A stretch of 64,000 bases of DNA from Pogonophryne albipinna (lineage: Eukaryota; Chordata; Actinopteri; Perciformes; Artedidraconidae). The number at the start of each line of letters is the position of its first letter. Position 1 is the stretch's first letter. The stretch is taken from assembly GCA_028583405.1 (NCBI GenBank), contig CM053246.1:1980570-2044569 (forward strand), in the 5' to 3' direction. The notes beneath the pieces are model-generated. The model ran no database searches, was not told where the DNA came from, and worked only from the letters and a program-made list of their open reading frames with translations. Below, piece by piece: positions 10,887 through 21,941 of the stretch. The translations under genes and the position numbers were made by a program.

Positions 10887-11568
10887 AGGAGCAGGGCCAG
10901 GCGATGCTTCAGAGCTGCATGGGGCCAATGCTGAGTTCCTACGTGTTTTCACCAGAATCGAGCAGGACAGCTACTCAATGCTTGGCATTGTAGACAGGAT
11001 TGTGAAGGTGATGGAGGCCAACAACAAAAGCTGACCTTATTTTTTTATGTAAATAGTTCATACCTTTTTTGTATACACGTTCTTTTTTGGTATACACACT
11101 TTGACCATGTTGTGGTTACATTGCAGCTTATTTGTGTATGCACTTTTTTTATAAGAATATAGTCTAAACCACAGAAATGACTCCGGAAAAGCTGCAGATA
11201 GAGCCATAAGAAAGGAATGCAACTGATTTAATGTGTAATGTTTTTATAGGCAATAATTTAAGCTTTGTTAGTTCCAGGTTTAATATGTGCAATACGTTCA
11301 TTTCAATACGTTTTACAATAAACATTGAACCAATCCGGCCCTCGACTAGTACCCATTTTTTTTATTTTGGCCCTCTGTGTATTTGAGTTAAGAATATAGT
11401 CTAAACCGTTTGGGTATGCACTTTTTTGTAAGAATATTGTTCATACCTGTTTGTATCTAGATTCTGTGATTTGTATACAAAATAAACACAATTCAAGTCT
11501 GATCCAGTGATTTTATTGTAAAAAAAAGAGGCATGATACAAAATAGATCAGGTTTAACTGCAGTAATA

Positions 11569-12685
11569 TTAGTGGTCCCCCATGTTGAAATAGTCCATCA
11601 ATGCGGATCTAACATCAGCTCCTTCTTGTCTACCATTATCTGGTAAGGGATGTAAAGGGGGTTGTTCGTACACAAGTTCAGGGCAATAGTCAGTGAAGTT
11701 GTCGCTATGTTCCTCACATATGTTGTGTCGTACACAGCAAGTCACTGTCATTATTTTGCTGAGCTCCAGCTCGCAGTCGTTCCTTTTTAGGAGGCACCTC
11801 CATCTTCCTTTTAGCCTTCCAAACGCCATCTCAACAACCGACCGTGCACTGCTCAGCCTGTAATTGTAGATGTGCTGTTCATTGGTCAGTCTCCCAGTGT
11901 CCTAAAATAGTTTCATTAGCCATCTTTGCATTGGATAGGCTGGGTCACCAATCAGGTAATGTCCCACATCACAGCCAGAGATGGTCATTTTGTTCTGGCC
12001 TAGCAACACTCCATCACTGATAGCCACCCAAAGATTTGATTGTTTTAGCACTCTAGCATCATGTACACTACCTGGGTCGCCAACACACACATCCCAGAAC
12101 ATCCCCCTGCCATCAACAACAGCCTGTAGAACAACAGAATGCCATCCTTTTCTATTATAATAGTCCTTGGGATAATCTCGGGGTGCTAAAATAGGGATGT
12201 GGCTTCCATCTATTGCACCAACACACTGTGGTGCTCTCCAACGTCTGTTGAAAAAAGTGGCCATTTCCACCAACTTCTCCACATCAGCAAATGTGATATG
12301 TAGTGGAAGCAGCACTTCCATGGTTGCCCTGCAGAAACCGCAGCGACCGCCGCCTTTCCGCCAGCTTCAACATGATCTGTGGAAATAACATTGAGAATCA
12401 GTTTTAATGTTATACCATTGTAATTAATTTAGCAAAGCTGGGTATTTTGAGCTTGGCGCATGCAGAGGCTAACAACAGCTACCTCTAACATCGAATAGGA
12501 CGTATATTTACCTTCTTTCTCCTACAGAATCGGAATCGTCGTTGAAGTCGATGATTACGATTGTAAAGCAGTTTTGAATGTAGCATGTAACGACTGTAAA
12601 GTTGGTAGTAAAGTCGTCCCATTTCTTCCATTTCGTTTCGACAGAGCAAAACCAAAACGAGTAGCGCTTCAACACAATCTGCCAT
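11569..12685 (-). pseudogene. Harbinger DDE transposase, stop-interrupted and internally deleted
   Basis: On the minus strand, 12321-11905 gives GAIDGSHIPI with the first catalytic Asp, CVGDPGSVHDARVL, and YLIGDPAYP with the second Asp. After an in-frame TAG at 11904-11902 the same frame continues with NEQHIYNYRLSSARSVVEMA and FGRLKGRW, which carries the catalytic Glu, ending at 11569. A candidate first exon at 12685-about 12513 ends in a GTAAAT donor; an acceptor near 12377 leads into FCRATMEVLLPLHITF, but not in a frame that joins cleanly. The helix-turn-helix part normally between these segments is missing. The product would have been a cut-and-paste transposase; this copy cannot make it. 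Confidence 0.8.
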
Positions 12686-12870
12686 TGTTGTTGTTGTTGT
12701 GAGCTGTGAGGGGTTTCCGCGCGGTTTGGCTTTATGAAGCAGGCATGCAAACGGTTACGTCATGACGCAAACGATGACGCAATGACGCAGCACCAGTCGG
12801 ACTCTGGGCGGTGTGAAAAGAGCCGGAGCTAAACCGAAGTTGCGTTGGTGTGAATGAGGTATGACACACT

Positions 12871-13489
12871 GCCTGAGGAAGGTTATGTTTATTTTGTCAT
12901 TAACTTTTTCATCACTTATTTATTTATTTTGGTGACGATCCGACCTTCATGCTGCTACTCTTGTTCAAACTGCTATTGCCTGAGATCACATGATTTTATT
13001 TATTTAATTTTTTTTTTGGCAGGGACAATGCACTGTAATGAACACTTAAAACATAAAAATGTGTCAAGCGTAACAGTGCCAGATTTAGCTTTGCGCTAAT
13101 TTCCACCCGCAGTCCCTCACATAAAACATTTAAGAAGTTTACATTTTACAAACATAGCAAAAACAAAATACATGATATGCAAAAGGTGCAAAAGAGCAAG
13201 AGCAGCATACACAAGTATTTATGACATGGTAATACAATATAGCAGCAACGACATATAAAGTGCAAGAGAAGATACAAGAGCTACATAAAGTGCAAGAGGA
13301 GATACCCTGCTAGCCATCGGCGCGGACCCACAGTCCTCCGGCAGAGCTAGCTGTTCAGCTAGCTTGCCTCGTCTGATGCCAGCCGGCGCAAGCCCACAGA
13401 GATCCTCCAGCAGAGCTAGTTCTTTTGCTAGCCGGCCTCGTGGGCAGCCAGCCGATGATGCATGGTTCTCCGCTGTGCCAAGTGCAAGG
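12871..13489. other. Unassigned repeat-like DNA with internal direct repeats
   Basis: There is no gene. The words TAAAGTGCAAGAG and GATACAAGAG recur near 13255-13300, and a roughly 65-bp unit around GCAGAGCTAG (13318-13382 and 13383-13450) is imperfectly duplicated. It may be upstream sequence of the LINE end that follows. Confidence 0.4.
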
Positions 13490-13748
13490 ACTGACTGACT
13501 TAGGTACGAAAGCTTTTATGTGCGCAGCTCCTCTTGCTTGGAACAGTCTTCAAAAATGTGATAGGTGAAATGCTCTTTGATACTGTTGGTATGTAAATGT
13601 AGCCCTGTAAATATGATGTACTGTATGATGTCCTTTATTGTTTTATGTTTCATGTGTAACCTACTTGCTGCAGGTCTCCCTTGAAAAAGAGATCAATGAT
13701 CTCAATGGGACCTACCTGGTTAAATAAAGGTTTGAAATGAAATGAAAT
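13490..13748 (+). mobile_element. LINE 3' end (Rex1/L1-like tail)
   Basis: A translated remnant AAPLAWNSLQ at about 13524-13553 is the usual C-terminal motif of teleost LINE ORF2 proteins. It is followed by a 3' region ending TGGTTAAATAAAGGTTTGAA and a short AAATG repeat, a tail I know from abundant teleost LINEs. The 5' part is missing. It directly abuts the resumed L2-like LINE. Confidence 0.55.
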
Positions 13749-15050
13749 GTAGCCTCCCAACTAAAATCCCTCCTCAGCTCCAATAACCTGTTAGAACCCT
13801 TTCATTCCGGATTCCGCACAAAACACAGCACAGAAACAGCCCTCCTCAGAATCACTAACAACCTCCTCCTCTCCTCATCCTCCTCGACCTCACAGCAGCG
13901 TTCGATCAACCACACCATCCTGCTGTCCCATCTGGAATCATCATTCAACATCACTGCACTCTCCTGGCAGAAATCCTACCTCACCAACAGACACCGTCAA
14001 TAACTGCACTTCCTCCAGTGCTCCTCTATCCCAAGGCGTCCCCCAGGGTTCGGTGCTTGGTCCCCTCCTCTTCATCCTCTATATTCTCCCCCTTCAGTAT
14101 CGCTGCTGCGCGGGTGTCATCCAACCTTACATCTCCACAAAGACCATGACTGCCACAACCCACTCCAGACTCACCAACTGTCTCTCAGAAATCAAATCCT
14201 GGATGCAAACAAACTATCTTCAACTGAACAGCGACAAATCAGACATCATCATAATCGGACCCACATCCCGCACCAACACCACCCAGAACTTCAACCTCAC
14301 CCTTGACAACGCCACGCTAACCCCCTCTCCTCACATTCACAAACTTGGAGTAATTTTTGACAGCCAGCTCAAATTCAATAAACACATAAACTATATCACC
14401 AGGACTGCCTTCTTCCACCTCAAAAACATTGCCCCTCACTCTCCTTCCCGGCTGCTGAAACCCTAATCCACGCATTCATCACTTCAATACTGGACTACTG
14501 TAACAGCATCCTGTATGGTTCATCATTCAACATTCTAAATAAACTGCAATATATCCAGAACTGCACTGCCCGCCTCCTCACCCGCTCCCGAGACCATATC
14601 CCCCCGTCCTTCAAAACCTGCACTGGCTCCCTGTCCGTCAACTAATACACTTCAAAATCCTTCTCCTAACACACAAAGTTCTCAACAACTAGGCCCCCCC
14701 CCCCCAACCTCACTGACCTGCACCGCCACCACACTCCCTCAGCCTTCGCTTATCAGAAGCCAACCTGTCTATCCCCACACGAACCAAGCACCGGAACCTG
14801 GGGGGACAGAGCCTTCTCCATCTCTGCCCCCACCCTCTGGAACTCCCTCTCACAACACATCAGAGACTACACTGACCTTCAAAACACTGACCAAAACACT
14901 CCTCTTCAGACTGGCTTTTAATGTGTGAATTATGTTGTGTTGCTGTTTTAATATTTTAGTTTTATTGTATTTCTTTTTTATCACCACTGTAAAGTGTCTT
15001 TGAGCACAAAGCACTTAGAAATTAAATGTATTATTATTATTATTATTATG
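13749..15050 (+). mobile_element. L2/Maui-like LINE, 3' part of the split copy
   Basis: The translation resumes with LKSLLSSNNLLEPFHSGFRT and KHSTETALLRITNN, continues through GPLLFILYILPLQY and the open part 14053-14466 (SEIKSWMQTNYLQLNSDKSD), and reaches FITSILDYCNSILYGSS and LLTRSRDHIPPS. The YADD catalytic box is destroyed and there are several frameshifts. The 3' untranslated region carries AAGTGTCTTTGAGCACAAAG and ends in (TTA)n at about 15031-15049, the standard L2 tail. It pairs with the fragment at 6895-7342. Confidence 0.75.
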
Positions 15051-15149
15051 TGTTTATTCTTTCTCAACAGCTAAAACATTGTATATTTCAGATATGGGAG
15101 AGTTATACATTTCAAACAATTACTATTTATTTAATATAGGAAAGTTTCA

Positions 15150-15446
15150 TTTTAGGACAACTCAGCCAGATGGTTTATTACCTTGGAAGGGTGGTAAGCC
15201 CCGCCCCCTTCTTCACACAGACAAAAGACAACAGAGACGACCAAACTTTCTCTAATAAAACATTTCGGGGACGTTTCTGATAGGGCCCTGGGCGTAAAGC
15301 CAGCCCACATTTGATTAATGTCGTCATGACGGCAGCAAATCTGGATCAGCGCCTGTGTTCCCCTGTTTTTAGAGATGTGGGTAAGGAGGAAAAGAGAGAG
15401 GGTTGTATTTTCGGATACTTTGTGAGTCTCCTTACACACCGGGGAC
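15150..15446. mobile_element. MITE, left part of a split TTAA-type element
   Basis: This non-coding segment is continuous in family with 21947-22011: the joined sequence matches, from memory, an abundant teleost MITE whose terminus is TTAAAGGTCACCTATTATGC (seen inverted at 21993-22012). The interruption is the hAT plus gypsy block at 15447-21946. The left boundary is uncertain. Confidence 0.45.
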
Positions 15447-16556
15447 TAGGGGTGTAACGGTTCACAGAAGTCACGGTTCGGTTCATACCTCGGTTTGGGG
15501 GCCACGGTTCGGTACAACAAGAAAAAGCAAAAAAAAGTCCCAAATGCATAATTTTTTTTTGCTGTTATTTATTTTTAGCAGTAGTGCAAGTTTTGGTATG
15601 AAAATAAGGAACTCTAACATTTGGAATCATTAACTGTATTACACAGTTAAAACAAACCACAAACAGTAACACTCAGATGGCCATATTATTTATATTGGCT
15701 GATGTCAAACAAAAAGGTTAAATAAGCTATACAACTAAAAAGAATGTCTTGAAAATATTAAAATAAATAATAAGAAAGTGTTTGAATCACAATCAATAAA
15801 AGGCAATACAGAACTGTATAACATCTCCTGATGTCAAAATATAAAATAAATACAATGATAAATATAAAACAAAATAAAATCTGTACCTTGAGGAGCAATG
15901 TCTAACATGTGTAATTAACTTGTGAGTGTGTGAGGCCATTATGCCTAAATAAAGGTACTCAAGCTTTACTCTATTTTCAAGTTTTTCTTCAAAAAGATGA
16001 GTTTGTCTACGTTGTCAGCAGTGAGGGCAGATCTGTTGGCGGTAACTATGTCACCTGCCGTCGAGAAAACGCTCTCGCTGGGGACTGAGACTGACTCGGA
16101 TGTGATTGAGCATGTTTGACGTGTTACCACAAGCATACCGCACCGCTGTCGAACAACGCCGACACACCGTCCTCGTCCGATCCACAACTCGCACCCCATC
16201 ATTGTTGTAGTCCACAGGGAACCAGAAATGTTCCCACACACCTGATTTAAAAGAAGCAGGTGGGTCTTCTAGCTCCTGTGTGTTGTGTGAACTCGCCATA
16301 GCTACTAACTTTTCTTCTTCATGTATTGTGTTCGTTTTGTTGTGTTTTGTTCTTGTTCTTCATTTGTTATTTACGGGCGGCTGGCTTTTAGGCGCAATAC
16401 CGCCCCCTGGATTATATATAGTGTAATACTGCCCTGAGTGACAGACTTTTTTCCCACTCGTAAAAAAAGGCGTATTCGCCGTGTGACTGCATGTGCCGAA
16501 CCGTGACGTCCGAACCTTGATGGTACGGGACGAATACGGATACCGTTACACCCCTA
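15447..16556. mobile_element. hAT transposon deletion derivative
   Basis: The ends TAGGGGTGTAACGG and CCGTTACACCCCTA are exact inverted repeats. The octamer before it is CCGGGGAC (15439-15446). The octamer after it, once the gypsy element inserted 2 bp further on is removed, reads CTGGGGAC, a 7 of 8 match as expected for a hAT target duplication. The element is 1.1 kb, far shorter than an autonomous hAT. Confidence 0.82.
15969..16299 (-). pseudogene. hAT transposase remnant: BED finger joined to C-terminal domain
   Basis: From the start at 16299 the frame gives a BED zinc finger with FKSGVWEHFWFPV, then VCRRCSTAVRYACGNTSNML, cysteines and spacing as in the family. It is followed directly, in another frame, by SESVFSTAGDIVTANRSALT and DNVDKLIFLKKNL, the C-terminal dimerisation region of the same transposase. 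The catalytic middle of about 500 residues is deleted. The protein would have bound transposon ends and cut DNA in the nucleus; what remains encodes at most a DNA-binding fragment. Confidence 0.78.
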
Positions 16557-16558
16557 CT

Positions 16559-17056
16559 TGTTACGGTTATCTGAGAGGACCCAAACACAGGACACGGCAG
16601 TGTGGTTACAAAGGTTTTATTTGGAGGAGAAGGAGCGTGGAGAGTAATCCGGCTGGAGAGTATCCACTGGAGAGTAATCCACTGGAGAGTAATCCACCGG
16701 AGAGTAATCCACTGGAGAGTAATCCACTGGAGAGTAGTCCTGGAGCACAAGAAGAACAGGTAAGAATAATATTCAGGTGTAGCGGAAATCGTAACTATTT
16801 CTAGGAAGGCTGAGAAGGCTGAGAGTTTTACCACTGGGGTTTAACAACGATCTGGCGCTGACAGGTTGTGGAGCCTCTGCTGATATGCCATTCGTAATGG
16901 CTGATGGAAATCAGGTGTGTCGCAGAGGAGGGTGCTCAACTGATTGCAGCAGGTGGAGATTTGAGCCGGGAGCCAGGAGTGACAGGCACCACGCCCACAC
17001 AGACAGGAAAGGGAAAACACACACAAGGGAGGTGGCTGGAGAATACAACCACCACA
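16559..17056 (-). repeat. 3' LTR of the gypsy element (498 bp)
   Basis: In element orientation it starts TGTGGTGGTTGTATTCTCC and ends GATAACCGTAACA. It contains about seven tandem 15-bp units of the type GGAGAGTAATCCACT (plus strand, about 16637-16740). It differs from the partner LTR at about 16577 (A for G) and 17004 (A for G). Confidence 0.93.
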
Positions 17057-17068
17057 GTACCTCCCCCC

Positions 17069-20000
17069 TTAAGGGACGCCTCCAGGCGGTCTACCAGGTC
17101 TACCAGGTCTACCAGGTCTTCCAGGGTTATCCCGGTGGAAGTCCCGTATCAGAGATGCGCCCACGATGTCTCGCCGGGGAACCCAACACCTCTCCTCTAG
17201 ACCATAGCCCTCCCAATCCACCAGATATTGGAATCCCCTTCCACGGCGACGAACGTCCAACAATCGCCTGACGGTGTAGGTTGGGTGATTATTAATGATG
17301 CGGGGGGGTGGGGGAACACTCACTGGAGGAGACAAAGGACTGCTGGCTACAGGTTTCAACAGAGAGACATGAAATGTCGGATGAACCTTCATGTGTGAGG
17401 GAAGTTTGAGTTTGACTGCAGATGGATTAATAATGGAGTCGATGATGAAGGGGCCGACATACCGTGGAGTAAGTTTTTTTGACTCCGTCTTGAGTGGGAG
17501 ATCTTTGGAAGAAAGCCAAACACTCTGACCTGGTAAGTGGTTGGGGGCCGGGGTCCTGTGGCGGTCTGCGATGAGGCGGTTGCGGGCAGCGGAGCGGAGC
17601 AGGGCTGCTCGGGTGTCACTCCACACCTTACGACAGCGACCAAGGTGGGCCTGAACGGAGGGAACAGCAACTTCCTCTTCCTGGGCTGGAAACAGAGGTG
17701 GTTGGAAACCCATGGCACAATGAAAAGGTGAAATACCTGTGGCTGCACTTGGCAGAGAGTTGTGGGCATACTCGATCCATGGCAGATGTGGGACCCATGA
17801 CGAAGGGTTCCTGAAAGCCACACAACGAAGAGCCGACCCCAGATCCTGGTTGGCCCGTTCCGTTTGCCCGTTCGTCTGAGGATGATAGCCAGATGACAGG
17901 CTCACCGATGCTCCCAGAGCCTGACAGAAGGCCTTCCAAACGTGGGAAATGAACTGGGGGCCCCGGTCAGAGACGATGTCGGTGGGGATCCCATGAAGTC
18001 GAACTACATGGTTGACCAGAAGATCTGTAGTCTCTCGGGCAGTGGGAAGCTTGGAAAGAGCAACAAAGTGTACCATCTTTGAGAATCTGTCCACAATAGT
18101 TAGGATGATGGTATTTCCTTGAGAAAGTGGAAGTCCAGTAACAAAATCCAATGCCACATGCGACCAAGGGCGACTAGGTACCGGCAGTGGGCGAAGCAGG
18201 CCAGAGGGAGGCTGGTGGGAGGACTTGGCGCGGGCACATACTGTACAGGCAGCAACAAAGGCCCTGGTGTCTTGAGCCATGGAAGGCCACCAGAACCGTT
18301 GTTTGAGAATGAACAGTGTGCGATGGGCACCAGGATGACATGAGAAACGAGAGGCGTGTGCCCACTGCAGGACCTTGGAGCGAACAGGGGTAGGCACAAA
18401 AAGACTATTAGCTGGGCAGTTACCTGGGTTAGGCTGCGTTCGCTGGGCCTCCCTGACCAATGACTCAATCTCCATGGTAACAGCCCCCACCACGCAGGAG
18501 GCAGGCAGGATAGTGTCTGGACTGGCAGCTGGTCCATCGGAAGCGAACTGGGGAGAGAGGGCGTCAGGCTTGAGGTTCCGTGACCCTGGACGGTAGGTGA
18601 GGGTGAATGAGAAGCGGCCGAAATACAGGGCCCATCGAGCCTGACGGGAGTTAAGGCGCTTGGCAGATTGGATGTACGCCAGGTTCTTGTGGTCCGTCCA
18701 TACAATAAAAGGGAGTTCAGCTCCCTCCAGCCAGTGCCTCCACTCCTCTAGGGCAAGTTTGACAGCCAGCAGCTCTCTGTTACCCACGTCATAGTTCTTC
18801 TCAGCTGGGGTGAGGCGGCGAGAGAAAAATGCACAAGGATGCAATTTTTGGTCTCGTTCCGAGCGCTGGGAAAGAACTGCTCCTACCCCGGTGTTGGAGG
18901 CATCGACCTCCACAACGAACTGGCGAGAGGAATCAGGGTGTATGAGCACAGGGGCAGTGGTGAAGAGTCTCTTTAGCTCTGAAAAGGCTGCATCGCACTC
19001 TGGGGTCCAGGAAAAGCCAGTTGTGGGGGAAGTGAGTCTGGTTAAAGGACCCGCCACTCTGCTGTAGTCCCTGATGAAGCGCCGATAGAAATTGGCGAAA
19101 CCAAGAAACTGTTGAAGCAGTTTGACTGAGGTTGGTTTGGGCCACCCCGCCACCGCTTGGATCTTCTCAGGGTCGGACCTAAGCTTTCCTTCCTCAACGA
19201 TGTAGCCCAGGAATGAGACTGTGTTTACATGGAATTCGCATTTCTCCGCCTTTACAAAGAGTCTGTTCTCCAGGAGTCTCTGCAGCACCTGCCTGACATG
19301 GATAATGTGCTCCTCCTTGTTACGAGAGAATATGAGGATGTCATCCAGGTAGATAAAGACTGACCGGTTGAGGAGGTCACGTAGCACATCGTTCACCATC
19401 GACTGAAAGACTGCAGGGGCATTCGTCAGTCCAAAAGGCATCACCAGATACTCGAAGTGACCGAGTGGTGTGTTAAAGGCCGTCTTCCACTCGTCCCCTT
19501 CTCGGATTCTGACGAGGTGGTAGGCATTGCGGAGGTCCAGTTTGGAAAAAATTGTGGCTTCCTGGAGGGGTTCAAAGGCGGAGTTAATGAGGGGTAGTGG
19601 GTATTTGTTTTTTACAGTAATGGCATTGAGACCCCTGTAATCAATGCAGGGCCGCAGTGAGCGGTCCTTCTTGGAGACGAAGAAAAACCCAGCACCGACC
19701 GGGGAGGAGGATGGCCGAATGACACCGGCAGCCAGGGAGTCATGGATGTAATTCTCCATGGATTTTCTCTCAGGGCGAGACAGGTTGAACAGACGTGAGG
19801 AAGGCAGAGGGGCCCCGGGAAGGAGGTCAATGGGACAGTCGTAGGGTCGATGAGGAGGAAGAGAAAGAGCTCGCTGTTTACTGAACACCTCTCCTAGGTG
19901 ATGATATTCAGTGGGAACAGATGACAGGTCAGGCGGCTCGATCTTGAGTGGTGGAGAGGCGGCCTCTGCTGGCGGTAGGGCAGACTGCAGGCATGAGGAT

Positions 20001-20410
20001 AAGCAAAAAGAACTCCAACTAATGATCTTGCCAGTTACCCAATCAATCTGGGGGTTGTGTGTTCTTAACCAGGGATGGCCCAACACTATGGGGGCCTGAG
20101 GTGAGGAAATTAGGTGAAACTGAATAAACTCACGATGGTTTCCAGACAGAATGAGGTTTACTGGCTTGGTGCGGTGAGTGACTTGGGCCAGGAATTTTCC
20201 ATTTAGAGCATTAGCACTGAGAGGTGAATCTAACACTTCGCAGGATATTCCTGCCTGAGCTGCAATGTCAATGTCCAAAAAATTCTCATCCGCCCCCGAG
20301 TCCACTAAGGCGAGCAGGGGTAGGGACTGTTGGTTGCAGCAAAGCATGGCTTCTAGCTGCGTTCTGGGTCGGGGGTTGAGAGAGGAGGAAGGGCTCGCCA
20401 GAATCCCCAC
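17069..20410 (-). CDS. pol: Gypsy pol polyprotein: protease, RT, RNase H, integrase, chromodomain
   Basis: This 1113-residue frame is uninterrupted. In order it shows an aspartic protease ([12 protein letters not shown] near residue 35), reverse transcriptase ([14 protein letters not shown] near 290, YLDDILIF near 354), RNase H ([17 protein letters not shown] near 500, [10 protein letters not shown] near 572), an integrase zinc-binding H-H-C-C region (near 684-725) and integrase catalytic residues D755 ([11 protein letters not shown]), D815 (IVSDRGPQF) and E851 ([11 protein letters not shown]). A C-terminal chromodomain ([20 protein letters not shown], near 1062) would guide integration to chromatin. 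It follows gag in the -1 frame, so frameshifting near 20413 probably produces Gag-Pol. The C-terminal GRPGRP tail comes from a 9-bp tandem repeat. Domains and length are normal for a chromovirus. Confidence 0.95.
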   Translation of the reverse strand: MGILASPSSSLNPRPRTQLEAMLCCNQQSLPLLALVDSGADENFLDIDIAAQAGISCEVLDSPLSANALNGKFLAQVTHRTKPVNLILSGNHREFIQFHLISSPQAPIVLGHPWLRTHNPQIDWVTGKIISWSSFCLSSCLQSALPPAEAASPPLKIEPPDLSSVPTEYHHLGEVFSKQRALSLPPHRPYDCPIDLLPGAPLPSSRLFNLSRPERKSMENYIHDSLAAGVIRPSSSPVGAGFFFVSKKDRSLRPCIDYRGLNAITVKNKYPLPLINSAFEPLQEATIFSKLDLRNAYHLVRIREGDEWKTAFNTPLGHFEYLVMPFGLTNAPAVFQSMVNDVLRDLLNRSVFIYLDDILIFSRNKEEHIIHVRQVLQRLLENRLFVKAEKCEFHVNTVSFLGYIVEEGKLRSDPEKIQAVAGWPKPTSVKLLQQFLGFANFYRRFIRDYSRVAGPLTRLTSPTTGFSWTPECDAAFSELKRLFTTAPVLIHPDSSRQFVVEVDASNTGVGAVLSQRSERDQKLHPCAFFSRRLTPAEKNYDVGNRELLAVKLALEEWRHWLEGAELPFIVWTDHKNLAYIQSAKRLNSRQARWALYFGRFSFTLTYRPGSRNLKPDALSPQFASDGPAASPDTILPASCVVGAVTMEIESLVREAQRTQPNPGNCPANSLFVPTPVRSKVLQWAHASRFSCHPGAHRTLFILKQRFWWPSMAQDTRAFVAACTVCARAKSSHQPPSGLLRPLPVPSRPWSHVALDFVTGLPLSQGNTIILTIVDRFSKMVHFVALSKLPTARETTDLLVNHVVRLHGIPTDIVSDRGPQFISHVWKAFCQALGASVSLSSGYHPQTNGQTERANQDLGSALRCVAFRNPSSWVPHLPWIEYAHNSLPSAATGISPFHCAMGFQPPLFPAQEEEVAVPSVQAHLGRCRKVWSDTRAALLRSAARNRLIADRHRTPAPNHLPGQSVWLSSKDLPLKTESKKLTPRYVGPFIIDSIINPSAVKLKLPSHMKVHPTFHVSLLKPVASSPLSPPVSVPPPPRIINNHPTYTVRRLLDVRRRGRGFQYLVDWEGYGLEERCWVPRRDIVGASLIRDFHRDNPGRPGRPGRPGRPPGGVP

Positions 20411-20412
20411 AG

Positions 20413-21427
20413 CTACTGACGAGCCTGACCTTTTGGCAGACTAGGACAGGAGGAAACGAGATGACTGGTTTGGCTGCAATAAACACATTCCCCAGCACGC
20501 TCAGATGGTGAGAGGCGGGCCCTTCCCACTTGCATGGGCTCATCTCCATGGGATGAGACTGAGTAAGGAGTCGGGAAAGATCGGGGGATTGGGGTAGTGG
20601 CAGTGCCAATTTGGGGATCAAGTGAGAAGTCGCTGGGATTGGAGTGACGGCTAGTCCTATCCCTACGTCTCTCTCTGAGGCGATTATCAATCTTAATGGC
20701 TGTGGCAATTAAATTATCCAAGCTACCTGGATCATCCCTAGCCGCTAGCTCGTCTTTAATTGCTTCGTTCAGCCCCTGAAGAAAAGCATCCTGTAGTGAC
20801 TCGTTATTCCAGCGTGAGTCGGAAGCCACTGTTCTAAACTCGACTGAAAATTCGGCTACACTACAGGAGCCCTGCCGGAGAGAAAGAAGGCGCCTAGCAG
20901 CGTCCCTCCCCCGTACCGGGTGATCAAAAACTTTTTTCATTTCGGAAATGAAAGTATCATATGACCAGCAAATTTGTGGCTGGCTCTCCCTAACAGCTGC
21001 AGCCCAATCTAAAGCCCTCCCCAACAGACTCATTACATATGCTACCCTAGCCCCATCTGTGTGATAAGTACTAGGCTGCTGCTCAAAAACTAACGTACAC
21101 TGGAACAAAAAGGCTCTACAAATACCCAAATCTCCAGCGTATCGCTCAGGTGTGGGAATGACAGCCTCTCGTAGCTGATGGAGGAATGCGGCAGGAGGGG
21201 GGGGGAGGGGCTGTCGGCTGTGCCGCGGGCTGCGGAGGAAAAGCCTGTGAGGTGAGCAGTTCTACCTGCGTGCCGATCCTTTGCACATTAACGGAGAGGT
21301 TCCGGAGAGTCTCCATTGCCTCACGGAGAACTGTATCATGATGCCCCACGAGAGCGCCTTGACTGGCCAGGGCTTGGCAGAGTTCGTCCGTAGTTTTGGC
21401 CTGGTAGCCGGTGTCCGCTGGGTCCAT
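20413..21427 (-). pseudogene. gag: Gypsy gag, broken by one frameshift in a C homopolymer
   Basis: The start at 21427 (MDPADTGYQAKTTDELCQAL) opens a frame that would continue through a proline run into a coherent capsid region ([20 protein letters not shown], then [14 protein letters not shown] and [20 protein letters not shown]). It ends with a CX2CX4HX4C knuckle ([14 protein letters not shown]) and a stop at 20413. The two halves (21427-21146 and 21129-20413) are in different frames, and the change coincides with the plus-strand G run near 21196-21210. The product would be the structural capsid and nucleocapsid protein. Because everything else is intact, either a recent slippage mutation or an assembly error could explain the shift. 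Confidence 0.88.
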
Positions 21428-21443
21428 ACTGGCCAGATCGTTC

Positions 21444-21941
21444 TGTTACGGTTATCTGAGAGGACCCAAACGCAGGACACGGCAGTGTGGTTACAAAGGT
21501 TTTATTTGGAGGAGAAGGAGCGTGGAGAGTAATCCGGCTGGAGAGTATCCACTGGAGAGTAATCCACTGGAGAGTAATCCACCGGAGAGTAATCCACTGG
21601 AGAGTAATCCACTGGAGAGTAGTCCTGGAGCACAAGAAGAACAGGTAAGAATAATATTCAGGTGTAGCGGAAATCGTAACTATTTCTAGGAAGGCTGAGA
21701 AGGCTGAGAGTTTTACCACTGGGGTTTAACAACGATCTGGCGCTGACAGGTTGTGGAGCCTCTGCTGATATGCCATTCGTAATGGCTGATGGAAATCAGG
21801 TGTGTCGCAGAGGAGGGTGCTCAACTGATTGCAGCAGGTGGAGATTTGAGCCGGGAGCCAGGAGTGACAGGCACCACGCCCACACAGGCAGGAAAGGGAA
21901 AACACACACAAGGGAGGTGGCTGGAGAATACAACCACCACA
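21444..21941 (-). repeat. 5' LTR of the gypsy element (498 bp)
   Basis: It matches the 16559-17056 repeat except at two positions. In element orientation it ends CCGTAACA and is followed by GAACGATCTGGCCAGT and the gag start at 21427, leaving a 16-nt leader in which a primer-binding site should lie; I could not assign the tRNA. Confidence 0.93.

Larger units (their letters stand above)
7725..11033 (+). pseudogene. Harbinger Myb/SANT-like protein gene, multi-exon, broken
   Basis: The first exon (7725-8062 or 8066) contains KQQWSTEETSYLLGIWSSEE and EQIGNKLEKVKKDYRDQKRD, the tryptophan-spaced helices of a Myb/SANT (trihelix-like) domain. A 37-bp exon at 8099-8135 with AG and GTGAGT borders joins in phase to an exon beginning at 8408 (ISGLEHTVSEPPLP, then SSSSQESLVNL). 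The last part starts near 9436 (FSSRLLEYLEKSDDREERIQ) and, after an insertion at 9549-10886, ends with LRVFTRIEQDSYSMLGIVDR and a stop at 11031-11033. Joining the first two exons at the visible GTGAAC donor gives a stop and the last exon needs a frameshift, so this copy is not functional. Confidence 0.58.
7343..12870. mobile_element. PIF/Harbinger DNA transposon, degraded and invaded
   Basis: The left end GGGGCCTCATTTATAAACGG resembles known teleost Harbinger termini. The element carries the two genes typical of the superfamily, a Myb/SANT-like DNA-binding protein (plus strand) and a DDE transposase (minus strand), in convergent orientation. I could not find a matching inverted terminus on the right, so the right edge is approximate and may be deleted. 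A 600-bp hAT-like MITE and a 1.34-kb element with inverted ends are inserted in it. In Harbingers the Myb-like protein brings the transposase to DNA and into the nucleus. Confidence 0.6.
16559..21941 (-). mobile_element. Young Ty3/gypsy chromovirus, nearly complete
   Basis: Two direct 498-bp repeats bound an internal region encoding gag and pol on the minus strand, and CTACT stands on both sides (16554-16558 and 21942-21946). The polypurine tract CCTTAAGGGGGGAGGTAC lies on the minus strand just before the 3' LTR at 17057-17074. The LTRs differ at only two positions that I can see. The only lesion found in the genes is one frameshift in gag at a C homopolymer. It sits two bases beyond a hAT end, inside that hAT's own target duplication. 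Confidence 0.95.

Noticed and set aside
13318..13450. Possible tRNA-derived SINE head
   Set aside because: No A-box and B-box pair at the right spacing was found; it is only a local direct repeat.
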